From the NCBI RefSeq assembly GCF_019740335.1, contig NZ_JAHXZS010000001.1:248001-312000 (forward strand): a DNA stretch of 64,000 nt. The letters run 5' to 3'. Positions 1 to 9,442 of this stretch are shown piece by piece. A program made the translations under genes and the position numbers. Position 1 is the first letter of the stretch. Every line of letters begins with the position of its first letter. The notes beneath the pieces are model-generated. The model was not told the origin of the DNA. It did no database searches and worked only from the letters and a program-made list of their open reading frames with translations. The DNA is from Alteraquisediminimonas sediminicola (lineage in GTDB: Bacteria; Pseudomonadota; Alphaproteobacteria; Sphingomonadales; Sphingomonadaceae).

Positions 1-1
1 G

Positions 2-1282
2 GCGCTGGCGGCCGTGGATGAACGCCGCCCGTCCTTGGTGCTGCTCGATGTGTGGCTTCACGGCTCGCGCCTCGACGGGATGGATTTGCTGGATGAGTTG
101 AAGGCGCGCGATGCGAGCCTGCCGGTGCTGGTGATTTCCGGCCATGGCAATATCGACACCGCCGTCGCCGCGATCCGGCGCGGGGCCACCGATTTCATTG
201 AAAAACCGTTCGAAGCCGAGCGCCTTTTGTACATGGTCGAGCGCGCGACCGAGACAGAGCGACTACGGACCGAAAACGCCACATTAAAGGCGATGGTCGG
301 CCAAGAAGATGAACTGACCGGCACATCGTCCCAGATCAACGCCGTCCGCGCGACCTTGAAGAAAGTATCGGCGACCGGTAGCCGCGTGTTGATCACCGGC
401 CCCGCAGGCGTCGGTAAGGAAGTGGCGGCGCGTTTGCTCCACAAATGGTCGCACCGCGCGGATACGCCATTTGTCGTCGTCAGCGCCGCCCGGATGGACC
501 CGGCGCGGGTGGAGGAAGAGCTGTTCGGGATCGAGGAAAACGGCAAGATGGTGCGGGCAGGCCTGTTGGAACAGGCGCATGGCGGCACGCTTTTCCTAGA
601 TGAAATTGCAGATATGCCACTGACCACTCAGGCCAAGATCTTGCGGGTGTTGACCGATCAAAGCTTCACCCGTTTGGGTGGTGATCGCGTTATCAAGGTC
701 GATTTGCGCGTCGTGTCCGCAACCGCGCAGGACCTGCCATCCCGCATCGCCGAGGGCGTTTTCCGCGAAGATCTGTTCTACCGCCTGAACGTGGTGCCGG
801 TGCATCTGCCGCCATTGAACCAGCGCAGGGCGGATATTCCCGCGCTGATCGATCATTTCGTCGCGCGTTTTTCCGCCGAACGCCGGATCGCGCCGCCCAG
901 TTTCAGCGATGACACCATGGCCGCATTGCAGGCCTATGATTGGCCGGGCAATGTCCGCCAGTTGCGCAATATCATCGAACGGATTTTGATCCTCGCTCCG
1001 ACCGATCCCAATGTCCGGATCGAATCCGATGTCCTGCCGTCCGAAATTCTCGATGCATCTGTCGTCCGCATGGACCAAGGGCTGATGACGATCATGACAT
1101 CCCCCTTGCGCGAGGCGCGGGAGAGTTTCGAGCGCGAATATCTGCGGGTGCAGGTGCGGCGTTTCTCCGGCAACATCTCGCGCACCGCGACCTTTGTCGG
1201 AATGGAGCGTTCGGCGCTGCATCGCAAACTCAAACTCCTTGGATTGAGTGATATTCGCGGTGAGGAGGACGAGAAGGGATAG
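2..1282 (+). CDS. ntrX: NtrX response regulator, 5' end cut by window edge
   Basis: Response regulator of the NtrY/NtrX nitrogen and redox-sensing pair; cytoplasmic DNA-binding protein. The reading frame is open to the first base, so the true start lies outside. What is left is the receiver domain from just before the phospho-acceptor Asp (LVLLDVWL), an AAA+ domain with Walker A GPAGVGKE and Walker [12 protein letters not shown], and a C-terminal Fis-type helix-turn-helix ([20 protein letters not shown]). The sigma-54 contact loop GAFTGA is absent: after ELFG the chain reads [19 protein letters not shown]. NtrX proteins of other alphaproteobacteria are known to lack this loop, so the protein probably does not act as a classical sigma-54 activator. 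It lies directly upstream of hfq, the usual alphaproteobacterial order. Confidence 0.93.
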   Translation, partial: ALAAVDERRPSLVLLDVWLHGSRLDGMDLLDELKARDASLPVLVISGHGNIDTAVAAIRRGATDFIEKPFEAERLLYMVERATETERLRTENATLKAMVGQEDELTGTSSQINAVRATLKKVSATGSRVLITGPAGVGKEVAARLLHKWSHRADTPFVVVSAARMDPARVEEELFGIEENGKMVRAGLLEQAHGGTLFLDEIADMPLTTQAKILRVLTDQSFTRLGGDRVIKVDLRVVSATAQDLPSRIAEGVFREDLFYRLNVVPVHLPPLNQRRADIPALIDHFVARFSAERRIAPPSFSDDTMAALQAYDWPGNVRQLRNIIERILILAPTDPNVRIESDVLPSEILDASVVRMDQGLMTIMTSPLREARESFEREYLRVQVRRFSGNISRTATFVGMERSALHRKLKLLGLSDIRGEEDEKG

Positions 1283-1398
1283 ACGGACGCGCCGTTACCC
1301 TTTAATGCTCTACCCATCGACGGGCTATTCCGATCGATGCACGACGCTGAGCAACAGCGCCAAAGCGGACATTGTTCCGCCAAGAACCGGAGGCCATA

Positions 1399-1887
1399 AT
1401 GGCTGAAAAGGTCAATATTTTACAAGACTTGTTCCTGAATGCCCTCAGGAAGCAGAAAATCCCAGTGACGATGTTTCTGGTAAAGGGCGTAAAACTCCAG
1501 GGGATCATCACCTGGTTTGACAATTTCTCGCTGCTGCTGCGTCGCGATGGCCAGTCGCAACTGGTCTATAAGCATGCGATTTCGACCATCATGCCGGCCC
1601 AGCCGATGCCATTGGACAATGTCGATAAGATCACCATTGGCGAGCGCAAGCAGCAACAGCTTCAAGACGTGTTCCTTGGCGCGATCAAGAAGGAACAGGA
1701 TTATGTCACCATGTTCCTCGTCAATGGCGTGATGTTGCAGGGCGAGGTCGCCGCGTTCGATCTGTTCTGCATGTTGCTCCGTCGCGATAACATGGTGCAG
1801 CTGGTCTATAAGCACGCGATTTCAACGATCCAGCCCAGCCATCAGATCGATCTGGCCGCTTATGAAGAATCGGTGGAGCAGGATTGA
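1399..1887 (+). CDS. hfq: RNA chaperone Hfq with two fused Sm domains
   Basis: Sm-like RNA chaperone that pairs small RNAs with mRNAs. The 162-aa product is about twice the usual core: domain 1 spans about residues 6-67 and domain 2 about 86-147. Each has the opening LQD(L/V)F helix, the Sm1 stretch ([26 protein letters not shown]) and the Sm2 signature YKHAISTI. A polar linker joins them (about 68-85). Standard Hfq is a homohexamer of single domains; three fused chains could form the same ring, which is inference. Double-domain Hfq is known from sphingomonads such as Novosphingobium. I chose the ATG at 1399 because GGAGG at 1389-1393 sits 5 nt upstream; an in-frame TTG at 1372 has no such site. 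The gene overlaps hflX by 4 nt. Confidence 0.96.
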   Translation: MAEKVNILQDLFLNALRKQKIPVTMFLVKGVKLQGIITWFDNFSLLLRRDGQSQLVYKHAISTIMPAQPMPLDNVDKITIGERKQQQLQDVFLGAIKKEQDYVTMFLVNGVMLQGEVAAFDLFCMLLRRDNMVQLVYKHAISTIQPSHQIDLAAYEESVEQD

Positions 1888-3191
1888 GCCTTTTCAATCG
1901 AACGGAAAAAGACGGCTTTGGTCGGGGTGCGCGGGCTATTCTCGTGCTCCCCGACTTTGGCGGCGACCGGCGCAATCACGATGCGCGGCTCGATGAAGCG
2001 ACCGGCCTTGCCGAAGCCATCGGCATCGAGGTTGTCGGACGTCACGCCTTTCGTATCCGCGCGGCCAAAGCGGCCACGCTGATCGGTTCCGGCCAGATTG
2101 ATCTGGTCAAGCTCGACATCGCCGAACATGACGCGGAATTGCTGATCGTCGATGCCTCGCTCACCGCGATCCAGCAGCGCAATCTTGAACGCGCGTTGGA
2201 GGTCAAGGTGATCGACCGCACCGGGCTGATCCTCGAAATTTTCGGTGAACGCGCCGCCACCGCAGAAGGCCGTTTGCAGGTCGAACTCGCGCATCTTGAT
2301 TATCAGGCGGGTCGATTGGTTCGAAGCTGGACCCATCTTGAACGCCAGCGCGGTGGCTTTGGCTTTCTCGGCGGTCCCGGTGAAACACAGATTGAGGCCG
2401 ATCGTCGCCTGATCCGTGACCGCATGGCGAAATTGCGCCGTGAATTGGAACAAGTCACCCGCACCCGCGCACTCCATCGGGCGCGGCGTCACAAGGCCCC
2501 TTGGCCGGTGATTGCGCTTGTCGGCTATACCAATGCAGGCAAATCGACCCTGTTCAATCTGATGACCAGCGCGGAAGTGCTGGCTGAAGACCTTTTGTTC
2601 GCGACGCTTGATCCCACCATGCGAGCGGTATCATTGCCGGGGATCAACAAGGCGATCCTGTCCGATACGGTCGGTTTCGTGTCCAATCTGCCGACCCAAT
2701 TGGTCGCGGCATTTCGGGCGACGCTGGAAGAAGTCGTGTCCGCCGATCTCATCCTCCATGTGCGCGACATCGCCCATCCGGATAGCGATGCACAGGCCGA
2801 GGATGTGAAAACGGTGTTGCAGGAAATCGGCGTTGGCGGACCGGAAGGTGCGCCAATGATCGAAATCTGGAACAAGATCGACCTGCTGGACGAGGAAGAG
2901 GGGGCCCATGCCCGGGCCGAGGCCGCGCGGCGTGACGATGTCGTGCTGGTTTCGGCGATCAGCGGGCAAGGGGTCGACCATCTGCGCGAGATGCTGTCCA
3001 ACCGCCTGCTCGGTGGGGCGCGCATCCATGATATTCGGCTTGAGGCCAGCGACGGAGCGGGCCTGTCATGGCTCCACCGTCATGGCAATATCATCTCGCA
3101 AGCATCTGAAGATGAGCATTTAAATGTTGCAGTTCGCATGAGCGAAGTCGATTGGGAGCGCTGGGTCCGCCGCGCAGGCAAAGCGCATTAA
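1884..3191 (+). CDS. hflX: Ribosome-associated GTPase HflX
   Basis: HflX binds the ribosome and splits or rescues stalled particles in a GTP-dependent way. The 435-aa chain has the HflX-specific N-terminal domain with a glycine-rich hinge ([19 protein letters not shown] near residue 155), then a TRAFAC GTPase domain: G1 [13 protein letters not shown]3 DTVGF, G4 NKID. The start is a TTG overlapping the hfq stop codon (TTGA), with a purine-rich GGAGCAGGA just before it. That implies translational coupling to hfq, and hfq-hflX pairing is conserved in proteobacteria. Its stop overlaps the stop of the convergent mazG. Confidence 0.95.
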   Translation: MSLFNRTEKDGFGRGARAILVLPDFGGDRRNHDARLDEATGLAEAIGIEVVGRHAFRIRAAKAATLIGSGQIDLVKLDIAEHDAELLIVDASLTAIQQRNLERALEVKVIDRTGLILEIFGERAATAEGRLQVELAHLDYQAGRLVRSWTHLERQRGGFGFLGGPGETQIEADRRLIRDRMAKLRRELEQVTRTRALHRARRHKAPWPVIALVGYTNAGKSTLFNLMTSAEVLAEDLLFATLDPTMRAVSLPGINKAILSDTVGFVSNLPTQLVAAFRATLEEVVSADLILHVRDIAHPDSDAQAEDVKTVLQEIGVGGPEGAPMIEIWNKIDLLDEEEGAHARAEAARRDDVVLVSAISGQGVDHLREMLSNRLLGGARIHDIRLEASDGAGLSWLHRHGNIISQASEDEHLNVAVRMSEVDWERWVRRAGKAH

Positions 3192-4051
3192 GGCTTTTTG
3201 GCCTCAACCCAATAGGCTTCTTTTTCATCAAGACTGGCGGCGTTAAACACCTCTCGACCCGCCAATTCTTCCATGCGCCGGAAACGCCGTTCAAACTTGG
3301 CATTGGCCTGACGCAGTGCGGATTCCGGATCAATGCCTAGGTGGCGGCCCCAATTCACCATCGAAAACAGCATATCGCCATATTCATCGATACGCTCTTC
3401 ATCGCTTTGGGCTGCCTCGATCTCGTCTAGTTCTTCGACGATTTTCGCTCGGGGACCATCAATATCCGGCCAATCAAAACCGACCCTTGCGGCCCGGCGT
3501 TGCAGCTTTTCCGCCCGTAATAAGGCGGGCAGGCCCAGTGCCACCCCGGCAAGCGCGCTATCGTCCTCGCCTTTATTCGCCCGTTCCTCGTGCTTGATTT
3601 GTTCCCAACGCGGCGAGGGCGCAGTATCCGCGGCATCATCCGGGCCAAAGACATGCGGATGGCGACGGATCATCTTGTCGCAAATTGCCATCATGACGTC
3701 ATCCAGCGCAAAGGCGTCAGATTCCTCGGCGATGCGAGCGTGATACACAACCTGCAACAACAGATCGCCAAGTTCATCGCAAAGATCGGACATGTCATCA
3801 CGCGCGATCGCATCGGCGACTTCATGCGCTTCTTCGATGGTATAAGGCGCAATCGTCGAAAAACTCTGCACACGATCCCAAGGGCAGCCGTATGTCGGAT
3901 CGCGCAAGGCGACCATGATCGCGCGTAAACGATCAATGCCGTGTTGCTGTTCGATATGCGGCAACAGATCGGCACGGCTTGTAAAACCGGGCGTTGAGGT
4001 CGTTTCTGATAATATGGGGGATTTCGGTGTTGAGGGGGTATCTTCAGCCAT
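3188..4051 (-). CDS. mazG: Nucleoside triphosphate pyrophosphohydrolase MazG
   Basis: Hydrolyses (d)NTPs to monophosphates and pyrophosphate, a housecleaning role in the cytoplasm. The 287-aa chain holds the two tandem MazG folds typical of the long family: the first around residues 35-140 with the PYGCPWDR-like TYGCPWDRVQSF and the metal-binding EEAHEVADAI/DELGDLLLQ motifs, the second around 175-270 with EELDEIEAA and DEYGDMLFSMVNW. It ends convergently on hflX with a 4-nt overlap. The upstream gene on the same strand is the retropepsin-like protein, 42 nt away, so it could be the last gene of the long operon running from 12634. Confidence 0.93.
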   Translation of the reverse strand: MAEDTPSTPKSPILSETTSTPGFTSRADLLPHIEQQHGIDRLRAIMVALRDPTYGCPWDRVQSFSTIAPYTIEEAHEVADAIARDDMSDLCDELGDLLLQVVYHARIAEESDAFALDDVMMAICDKMIRRHPHVFGPDDAADTAPSPRWEQIKHEERANKGEDDSALAGVALGLPALLRAEKLQRRAARVGFDWPDIDGPRAKIVEELDEIEAAQSDEERIDEYGDMLFSMVNWGRHLGIDPESALRQANAKFERRFRRMEELAGREVFNAASLDEKEAYWVEAKKP

Positions 4052-4093
4052 ATCAACCTTATCCCGATAATATATATTATGTTAAATACAGAT

Positions 4094-4705
4094 TCAATCA
4101 GCCTTGGGGAGAAGGGTCATCTTATCCCCCGAAACCGTCCAGGATTGAAGCTGATCAAGGAAATTCATCCCCAACACATTATTGTCGCCGAACTGTGGTG
4201 ACGTCACGACCGTCAACTTATCAACGATAATATGCTCGACCGCCATTTGCGGGATCGTGATGCGTTCCACCTTTACCGGGCCATTGGCGGTCGTGACGAC
4301 TGCGCCAAAGCCTGCATCCACGCGCAATCCCAATGCGCGCCGCGCATCATCCGAAATCGCGGTGATGCTCGCGCCGCTATCAATCAGCATCCGCAATGTC
4401 TTGCCATTGATCGTGGCGTTTGCCCAAAAATGCCCATCCGCATCACGGCGCAAAATAACGGCCTCGCCATTGGCGGATTTTTGCTGGTCGGCAATCCCAA
4501 TCGCGGCGGTTGCGCGGTGGAAACCGGCGGTAATCCGGTCGCGATAGCCAAATGCCAGAAACAACAACGCAAAGATCGCTGCCCAAGCCAAGGCCATTCG
4601 GGTGACAGTACGAAAATTCAACCGCCGAGACATCAATGAACTGCCCACCAGCACGGCGACCGCCAGAATTTGCACCAGTTGCAGGCTCTGGTCCTCGCTT
4701 ATCAA
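4094..4705 (-). CDS. Membrane-anchored retropepsin-like aspartic protease (TIGR02281 type)
   Basis: A 203-aa protein with two hydrophobic segments near the N-terminus (about residues 8-24 and 36-51), then a single retropepsin domain from about residue 85. The catalytic motif is LIDSGASITAIS and a second hydrophobic-Gly segment is LGMNFLDQL. Single-domain proteases of this kind work as dimers, like viral retropepsins. The substrate is unknown; topology places the protease domain on the periplasmic side or in the cytoplasm depending on whether both helices insert. The ATG overlaps the stop codon of the upstream metallo-hydrolase (ATGA), so the two are co-translated. Confidence 0.82.
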   Translation of the reverse strand: MISEDQSLQLVQILAVAVLVGSSLMSRRLNFRTVTRMALAWAAIFALLFLAFGYRDRITAGFHRATAAIGIADQQKSANGEAVILRRDADGHFWANATINGKTLRMLIDSGASITAISDDARRALGLRVDAGFGAVVTTANGPVKVERITIPQMAVEHIIVDKLTVVTSPQFGDNNVLGMNFLDQLQSWTVSGDKMTLLPKAD

Positions 4706-5466
4706 AGCTGGATCTCCATCCCGTCATAACCGGGCAAAACCCCCGCAGGCAGTTCCCTTAACAAGGTCGCATAATCCATGCTTTGATCCATATGGGTCAG
4801 CACAGCCAATTGCGGCTTCACCTCCCCGATCAGGCGCAATGTCTGATCGAGATGGCAATGGGTCGGATGCGGACGGCGGCGCAGGGCATCGACCACCCAG
4901 ATGTCCGCCCCTGCATATTGCCCTGCCATTTCTGGCGTAAAATCATTAAAATCAGTTGAATATACAATTTTATTTACATTATTTGTGAAGACAATGCCTG
5001 CCGAAGTGATGTTGCCATGGGGTTGATCCACCGCCCCAATATGCAAATCGCCCAAAGTGAATGCATCCGGCAGCACCCTTCCCTCGACCATCGGCGGATA
5101 GCCATCCTTGCCATAAAACGCATATTCAAAGCGGCGTTGCAGGCTTTCCAGCACATCCGCCCGCGCATAAGCGATAATGGCCTGCCCCTTGGCATGGAAC
5201 AACTGGCGCAAATCATCGATCCCGTGGCAATGATCGGCATGATCATGGGTCCAGATGACGGCATCGACATGGTCGATCTCGGCGGCGATCAACTGCGCTC
5301 GCATATCGGGCGTCGTATCGACCAACACCCTTGTCGTGGCAGTTTCGACCAAGATCGACGCCCGCATGCGCCGATTGCGCGGCTCATGCGGGTCGCAATC
5401 GCCCCAATCCGGCCCGATCCTTGGCACGCCGGATGATGTGCCGGAGCCGAGGATGCGGAGTTTCAT
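4702..5466 (-). CDS. MBL-fold metallo-hydrolase, PhnP/cyclic phosphodiesterase-like
   Basis: A 254-aa metallo-beta-lactamase-fold enzyme. It starts with LGSGTSSGVPRIG, typical of the PhnP/RNase Z-like branch, and carries the dinuclear metal motif THDHADHCHG around residue 78 with later His ligands in HCHLDQT and THMDQSMD. PhnP hydrolyses cyclic phosphodiesters in phosphonate breakdown, but no phn genes are present here, so the true substrate is open. It overlaps tatD by 4 nt upstream and the retropepsin gene by 4 nt downstream. This metG-tatD-MBL order is common in proteobacteria. Confidence 0.85.
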   Translation of the reverse strand: MKLRILGSGTSSGVPRIGPDWGDCDPHEPRNRRMRASILVETATTRVLVDTTPDMRAQLIAAEIDHVDAVIWTHDHADHCHGIDDLRQLFHAKGQAIIAYARADVLESLQRRFEYAFYGKDGYPPMVEGRVLPDAFTLGDLHIGAVDQPHGNITSAGIVFTNNVNKIVYSTDFNDFTPEMAGQYAGADIWVVDALRRRPHPTHCHLDQTLRLIGEVKPQLAVLTHMDQSMDYATLLRELPAGVLPGYDGMEIQL

Positions 5467-6239
5467 TGCGCGGCCTTGCTAAACAGGCGGAAGAAATTGG
5501 CGCTGGTGGCGTCATGGAGTTGTTCCACCCCCTCGCCGCGCAATTGCGCGAGAAAACGGGTGGTATCCGCGACGAACCCCGGCTCGCCGGTCTTGCCACG
5601 ATGCGGCACCGGCGCAAGAAACGGCGCATCGGTTTCGACCAACAGCCGATCAAGCGGCAGCCGCGCCGCGGTTGCCTGCAAATCATGGGCATTTTTGAAC
5701 GTGACGATGCCGGAAATGGAGATAAAAAGACCTAATTCCAATGCAATATCGGCGAATGCTGCGGAGGCCGTGAAGCAATGGATCACGCCGGTAAACGCGC
5801 CCTTCCCCATCTCATCACGCAAAATGGCGGCGGTATCCTCCTCGGCATCGCGGGTATGGATGATGATCGGCAGGCCGGTCTCGCGGGCGGCGGCGATATG
5901 CAGGCGAAAGCTGTCTTGCTGGCGCTGGCGGTCGCTATGTTCATAATAATAATCAAGGCCGGTTTCGCCAATCGCGACGACCTTGGGATGGCTGGCGGCC
6001 TCGATCAGCCGGGCCAGTTGCAGATCGGCATGATCATCCGCCTCATGCGGGTGAATGCCGACCGAGGCCCAAATATCGTCATTACGCTCGGCAGTGGCGA
6101 TAATGTCCGCCCATTCGCGCTCGCGGGTCGAGATATTGAGCATCCCGGTGACTCCAACGGCCCGCGCACGTTCCAACACGGCCTGTTGATCCTCGACCAA
6201 GCCCTTGTAATTCAGATGACAGTGGGAATCGATCAGCAT
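5463..6239 (-). CDS. TatD-family metal-dependent deoxyribonuclease
   Basis: A 258-aa TIM-barrel amidohydrolase-type nuclease. Visible family motifs are the N-terminal DSHCHLN metal ligands, GIHPHEAD, GETGLDYYY, IIHTRDAEEDT, IHCFTAS and LVETDAPFLAP, all in the expected order, and the length is normal for TatD/YcfH. Members remove 3' nucleotides from DNA and are linked to repair and DNA turnover. The ATG at 6239 is preceded by an in-frame TTG; I take the ATG, which overlaps the metG stop by one base (TGATG). It lies in the tmk-holB-metG-tatD order seen in many bacteria. Confidence 0.92.
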   Translation of the reverse strand: MLIDSHCHLNYKGLVEDQQAVLERARAVGVTGMLNISTREREWADIIATAERNDDIWASVGIHPHEADDHADLQLARLIEAASHPKVVAIGETGLDYYYEHSDRQRQQDSFRLHIAAARETGLPIIIHTRDAEEDTAAILRDEMGKGAFTGVIHCFTASAAFADIALELGLFISISGIVTFKNAHDLQATAARLPLDRLLVETDAPFLAPVPHRGKTGEPGFVADTTRFLAQLRGEGVEQLHDATSANFFRLFSKAAQ

Positions 6240-7792
6240 CAATTACCCTTTGCGTCGCCGGCTAATTCCAGCCGGGGGAAGATCGGCATTGGCGTGGGCA
6301 AATCCATGCCCGGTGCAATCCGCGTCCCCAGCGCCGCGAAATCGCGGGCGTCGGGCTTTTGCGCCAGCAGATCGAGCAGTTTATCACAGCTCGACGGCAT
6401 GACCCAGCGTGCAAGGATCGCCAATTGGCGGATCGCCTCTGCCGTATAATATAGGATCGTATCCGCGCGGGCGGGATCGACCTTGCGGACTGCCCAAGGC
6501 TGTTGTTCAGCAAAATATTGGTTGGTCAGGCTCATCTGTTCCCAAATGACCTGCAAGGCCGAATGGATCGCAAATTGCCCGCCCGTCATATGTTGGCGCA
6601 CGGCCTGTTCGGCGGCGGCGATGCCCGCCAGCAGCGCGGTTTCGGCCTCGGTTGCATCCCCCGGCACCGGCACCTTACCGTCACAATTCTTGGCGATCAT
6701 CGATAGGCTGCGTTGCGCGAGATTGCCGAGATTATTGGCAAGATCGGCATTGCAACGGGTGACAATCGCATCTTCCGAATAGCTGCCATCCTGCCCAAAG
6801 CTGACTTCGCGCAACAGGAAATAGCGCAATTGATCGACACCGAACACGGTAGAAAGTTCAATCGGATCAACTACATTGCCGACAGACTTTGACATTTTCT
6901 CACCCTTATGGAGCAAGAAGCCATGGCCAAACACCTGTTTGGGTAGCGGTACATCGGCGCTCATCAAAAAGGCGGGCCAATAGACGGCGTGGAAACGGAC
7001 AATATCCTTGCCGATCACATGGACATCCGCTGGCCAATATTTGCCAAGTGCGCCATCGAGATCGGGATAGCCCGCGCCCGTCAGATAATTGGTCAGCGCA
7101 TCGACCCAGACATACATCACATGGCCGGGGCTGTCCGGCACCGGAATCCCCCAGTCAAAGCTGGTGCGCGATGCCGATAGATCGGAAAGCCCACCCTCGA
7201 CAAAGCGGACCACTTCATTGCGCCGGCCTTCGGGCTGGATGAATTCGGGGTGGTTGCGATACAGATCAAGCAACCGGTCCTGATAGGCCGACAGGCGGAA
7301 AAACCAGCTTTCCTCAACCGTCCATTCCACCGGCGTCCCTTGCGGCGACAGACGCACCCCGCCCTCGCCGGTCGTCAGTTCCTTTTCATCGTAAAAGGCT
7401 TCGTCACGGACGGAATACCAGCCTTCATAACGGCCCAGATAAATATCGCCCTTATCGACCATCTTGCGCCACAACGCCTGTACCGACACCTTATGATCGG
7501 GATCGGTGGTGCGAATGAAACGATCATATGAAATATCAAGACTATCGCACATTGCTTTGAAATAAGATGACATTTCGTCACTTAATTCCTTGGGCGTAAT
7601 GCCGCGATCGCGTGCCGTCTGGGCCATTTTCAGGCCATGTTCGTCCGTCCCGGTCTGGAAGCGCACATCCCGGCCCAACATCCGATGAAAACGGGCAATG
7701 GCATCGGCGGCAATCGCCTCATAAGCATGGCCGATATGCGGGCGGCCATTCGGATAAGAGATAGCGGTCGTGATGTAATAAGGTTCGGACAT
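6239..7792 (-). CDS. metG: Methionyl-tRNA synthetase
   Basis: Charges tRNA-Met with methionine in the cytoplasm. The 517-aa class I synthetase begins [16 protein letters not shown] and shows the HIGH signature (PHIGHAYEA) near residue 22 and KMSKS ([10 protein letters not shown]) near residue 300, then the anticodon-binding helical domain. The connective peptide has no Cys pair, so this is the zinc-free short form without the C-terminal tRNA-binding domain of E. coli MetG. An in-frame ATG 54 nt upstream exists, but it would overlap holB and add residues unlike the family. Only 7 nt separate it from the holB stop. Confidence 0.96.
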   Translation of the reverse strand: MSEPYYITTAISYPNGRPHIGHAYEAIAADAIARFHRMLGRDVRFQTGTDEHGLKMAQTARDRGITPKELSDEMSSYFKAMCDSLDISYDRFIRTTDPDHKVSVQALWRKMVDKGDIYLGRYEGWYSVRDEAFYDEKELTTGEGGVRLSPQGTPVEWTVEESWFFRLSAYQDRLLDLYRNHPEFIQPEGRRNEVVRFVEGGLSDLSASRTSFDWGIPVPDSPGHVMYVWVDALTNYLTGAGYPDLDGALGKYWPADVHVIGKDIVRFHAVYWPAFLMSADVPLPKQVFGHGFLLHKGEKMSKSVGNVVDPIELSTVFGVDQLRYFLLREVSFGQDGSYSEDAIVTRCNADLANNLGNLAQRSLSMIAKNCDGKVPVPGDATEAETALLAGIAAAEQAVRQHMTGGQFAIHSALQVIWEQMSLTNQYFAEQQPWAVRKVDPARADTILYYTAEAIRQLAILARWVMPSSCDKLLDLLAQKPDARDFAALGTRIAPGMDLPTPMPIFPRLELAGDAKGN

Positions 7793-7799
7793 AATAAGC

Positions 7800-8816
7800 T
7801 CAGGACTTCCTGGACGAAGGCGTGCGGGATATATGCAGGGCCGCAAGATAGCCCGTCAGTTCATATACGGTCGATTCCGGATCGAGCGACAACCTACGGG
7901 CGCTGTTGGCCAATGCGGAGGCCCTTTCCCACAGGGCGATGCCTTCTGCAAGCGTATCCCCGCCGGATTGGCGCACCGAGCGTGCCAGACGCGAGGGAAA
8001 ATAATCGAGAAACAGCTCAAACCGGCTTTGCGCCGCCTTGCCCGCCAATTGTCGCGATAGGAGGGAGCGTTCGGCAGACGCGCTGGGATCGCCACGTTCG
8101 ACCTTGTCCAGCGTGGATTCAATCCCGGCGACGTCGAGTTCGGCATATTGCAGCGCCTGTCCGGGTGATCCTTGCGCCGCTAGCGCCAGCGCCTTGCAGG
8201 CCGCCATATCGAGTTCCGGCAGATGATCCGCGACAATGCGGGCCACCTGATCATTGGACAAGGGCCGCAACCGGACAAGGCGACAACGCGAACGGATCGT
8301 AGGCAACAACCGACCCGGCATATGACTAATCAGGAAAAACATAGTGTTGGCGGGCGGTTCTTCAAGAATTTTGAGCAGCGCATTGGCCGCCCCCGCCTCC
8401 ATATCCTCGGCGGCATCGATCATCACGACGCGTTGCGGCGAGAGCGACGGCGTGCGGTGTAATTGCTCGCGCAGCGCCCGGATCTGATCGACCGAAATAT
8501 TGCGGGCGAGCTTGGTCGGGTCGCTGCTATCGCCCTTTTCGCTTTTGCGCGGCAGGCGTTCGATCCGGATGAAGTCGGGATGCGTCCCCGCCGCGATCAA
8601 TTTCACGATCGGATGATGGTCTGGCACCTGCATGTCATGATCGGCAAACGCCGGTCCCGCCGCCCGCGCGAGGTGAAACGTCGCAAGTCTTTGGGCCAAT
8701 GCGGCCTTGCCAACCCCCTTCGGCCCCGCGAAAATCCAGCCATGGTGCAAGCGCGGGCCATCGAGCGATGCCCGAAATGACGTCATGACATCATCATGGC
8801 CGAGTAATTTGCTCAC
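7800..8816 (-). CDS. holB: DNA polymerase III delta' subunit
   Basis: Clamp-loader subunit that helps load the beta sliding clamp at the replication fork. The 338-aa AAA+ protein has a P-loop-like [16 protein letters not shown] near residue 31, a DEAD-like [20 protein letters not shown] (sensor and lid region) and TIRSRC, the SRC arginine-finger motif. It starts at GTG overlapping the tmk stop (GTGA). The zinc-ribbon cysteines of E. coli delta' are not seen. The tmk-holB pairing is conserved, which makes the assignment firm. Confidence 0.93.
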   Translation of the reverse strand: MSKLLGHDDVMTSFRASLDGPRLHHGWIFAGPKGVGKAALAQRLATFHLARAAGPAFADHDMQVPDHHPIVKLIAAGTHPDFIRIERLPRKSEKGDSSDPTKLARNISVDQIRALREQLHRTPSLSPQRVVMIDAAEDMEAGAANALLKILEEPPANTMFFLISHMPGRLLPTIRSRCRLVRLRPLSNDQVARIVADHLPELDMAACKALALAAQGSPGQALQYAELDVAGIESTLDKVERGDPSASAERSLLSRQLAGKAAQSRFELFLDYFPSRLARSVRQSGGDTLAEGIALWERASALANSARRLSLDPESTVYELTGYLAALHISRTPSSRKS

Positions 8817-9442
8817 AACAAATCCGATATCGCGCCAAGCAGCCGCGCGGTCACGTCTTCGCGCTCGCCGCCTGCATCGATCAGGCGCACCCGCGCCGGG
8901 TCTTGTGCGGAAAATTCGCGAAAGGCCTGTGCCACGCGGCGATGATAATTGAGGGTCCGCCCGCCAATTCGGTCGATTTCCTGCCCTTGATCGCGCTCCT
9001 CCGCCCTGATGCCGATGACATCATCCGGCAGATCGAGCACAAGGGTGCGTTCCGGCATGAAGCCATCGCTGCCCAATTCATGCAGCGCGAGGATGAACGC
9101 ATCACCCAATTCGCCCGCTGCGCCCTGATAGGCGCGGTTGCTATCAATGAACCGGTCGCACAATACCCATGCCCCGCGTTCCAATGCCGGGCGAACTGTG
9201 GCGCGGAGATGGTCGGCACGGGCGGCGGCGAACAGCATTGCCTCGGTCTTCATATCCCAACGGTCCTTATCGCCCGACAGGATCAAGTTGCGTATATCCT
9301 CCGCCCCCGGACTGCCGCCCGGTTCGCGCGTGACGATGACGTCAAGGCCGCGCAATTCCAGCACAGTCGCCAGCAGGCGGAGCTGGGTCGACTTGCCGAC
9401 ACCCTCCCCGCCCTCCAGCGTGATGAAGCATCCGCGTGTCAC
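8813..9442 (-). CDS. tmk: Thymidylate kinase
   Basis: Phosphorylates dTMP to dTDP with ATP, an essential step to dTTP. The 209-aa protein shows the P-loop LEGGEGVGKST at residue 8, the substrate motif REPGGSPGAE and the DR motif LCDRFIDSNRAYQG; the lid follows DVIGIRAEERD. Length and motif spacing are standard. It starts at GTG overlapping the carboxypeptidase stop (GTGA) and ends overlapping holB. Confidence 0.95.
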   Translation of the reverse strand: MTRGCFITLEGGEGVGKSTQLRLLATVLELRGLDVIVTREPGGSPGAEDIRNLILSGDKDRWDMKTEAMLFAAARADHLRATVRPALERGAWVLCDRFIDSNRAYQGAAGELGDAFILALHELGSDGFMPERTLVLDLPDDVIGIRAEERDQGQEIDRIGGRTLNYHRRVAQAFREFSAQDPARVRLIDAGGEREDVTARLLGAISDLL

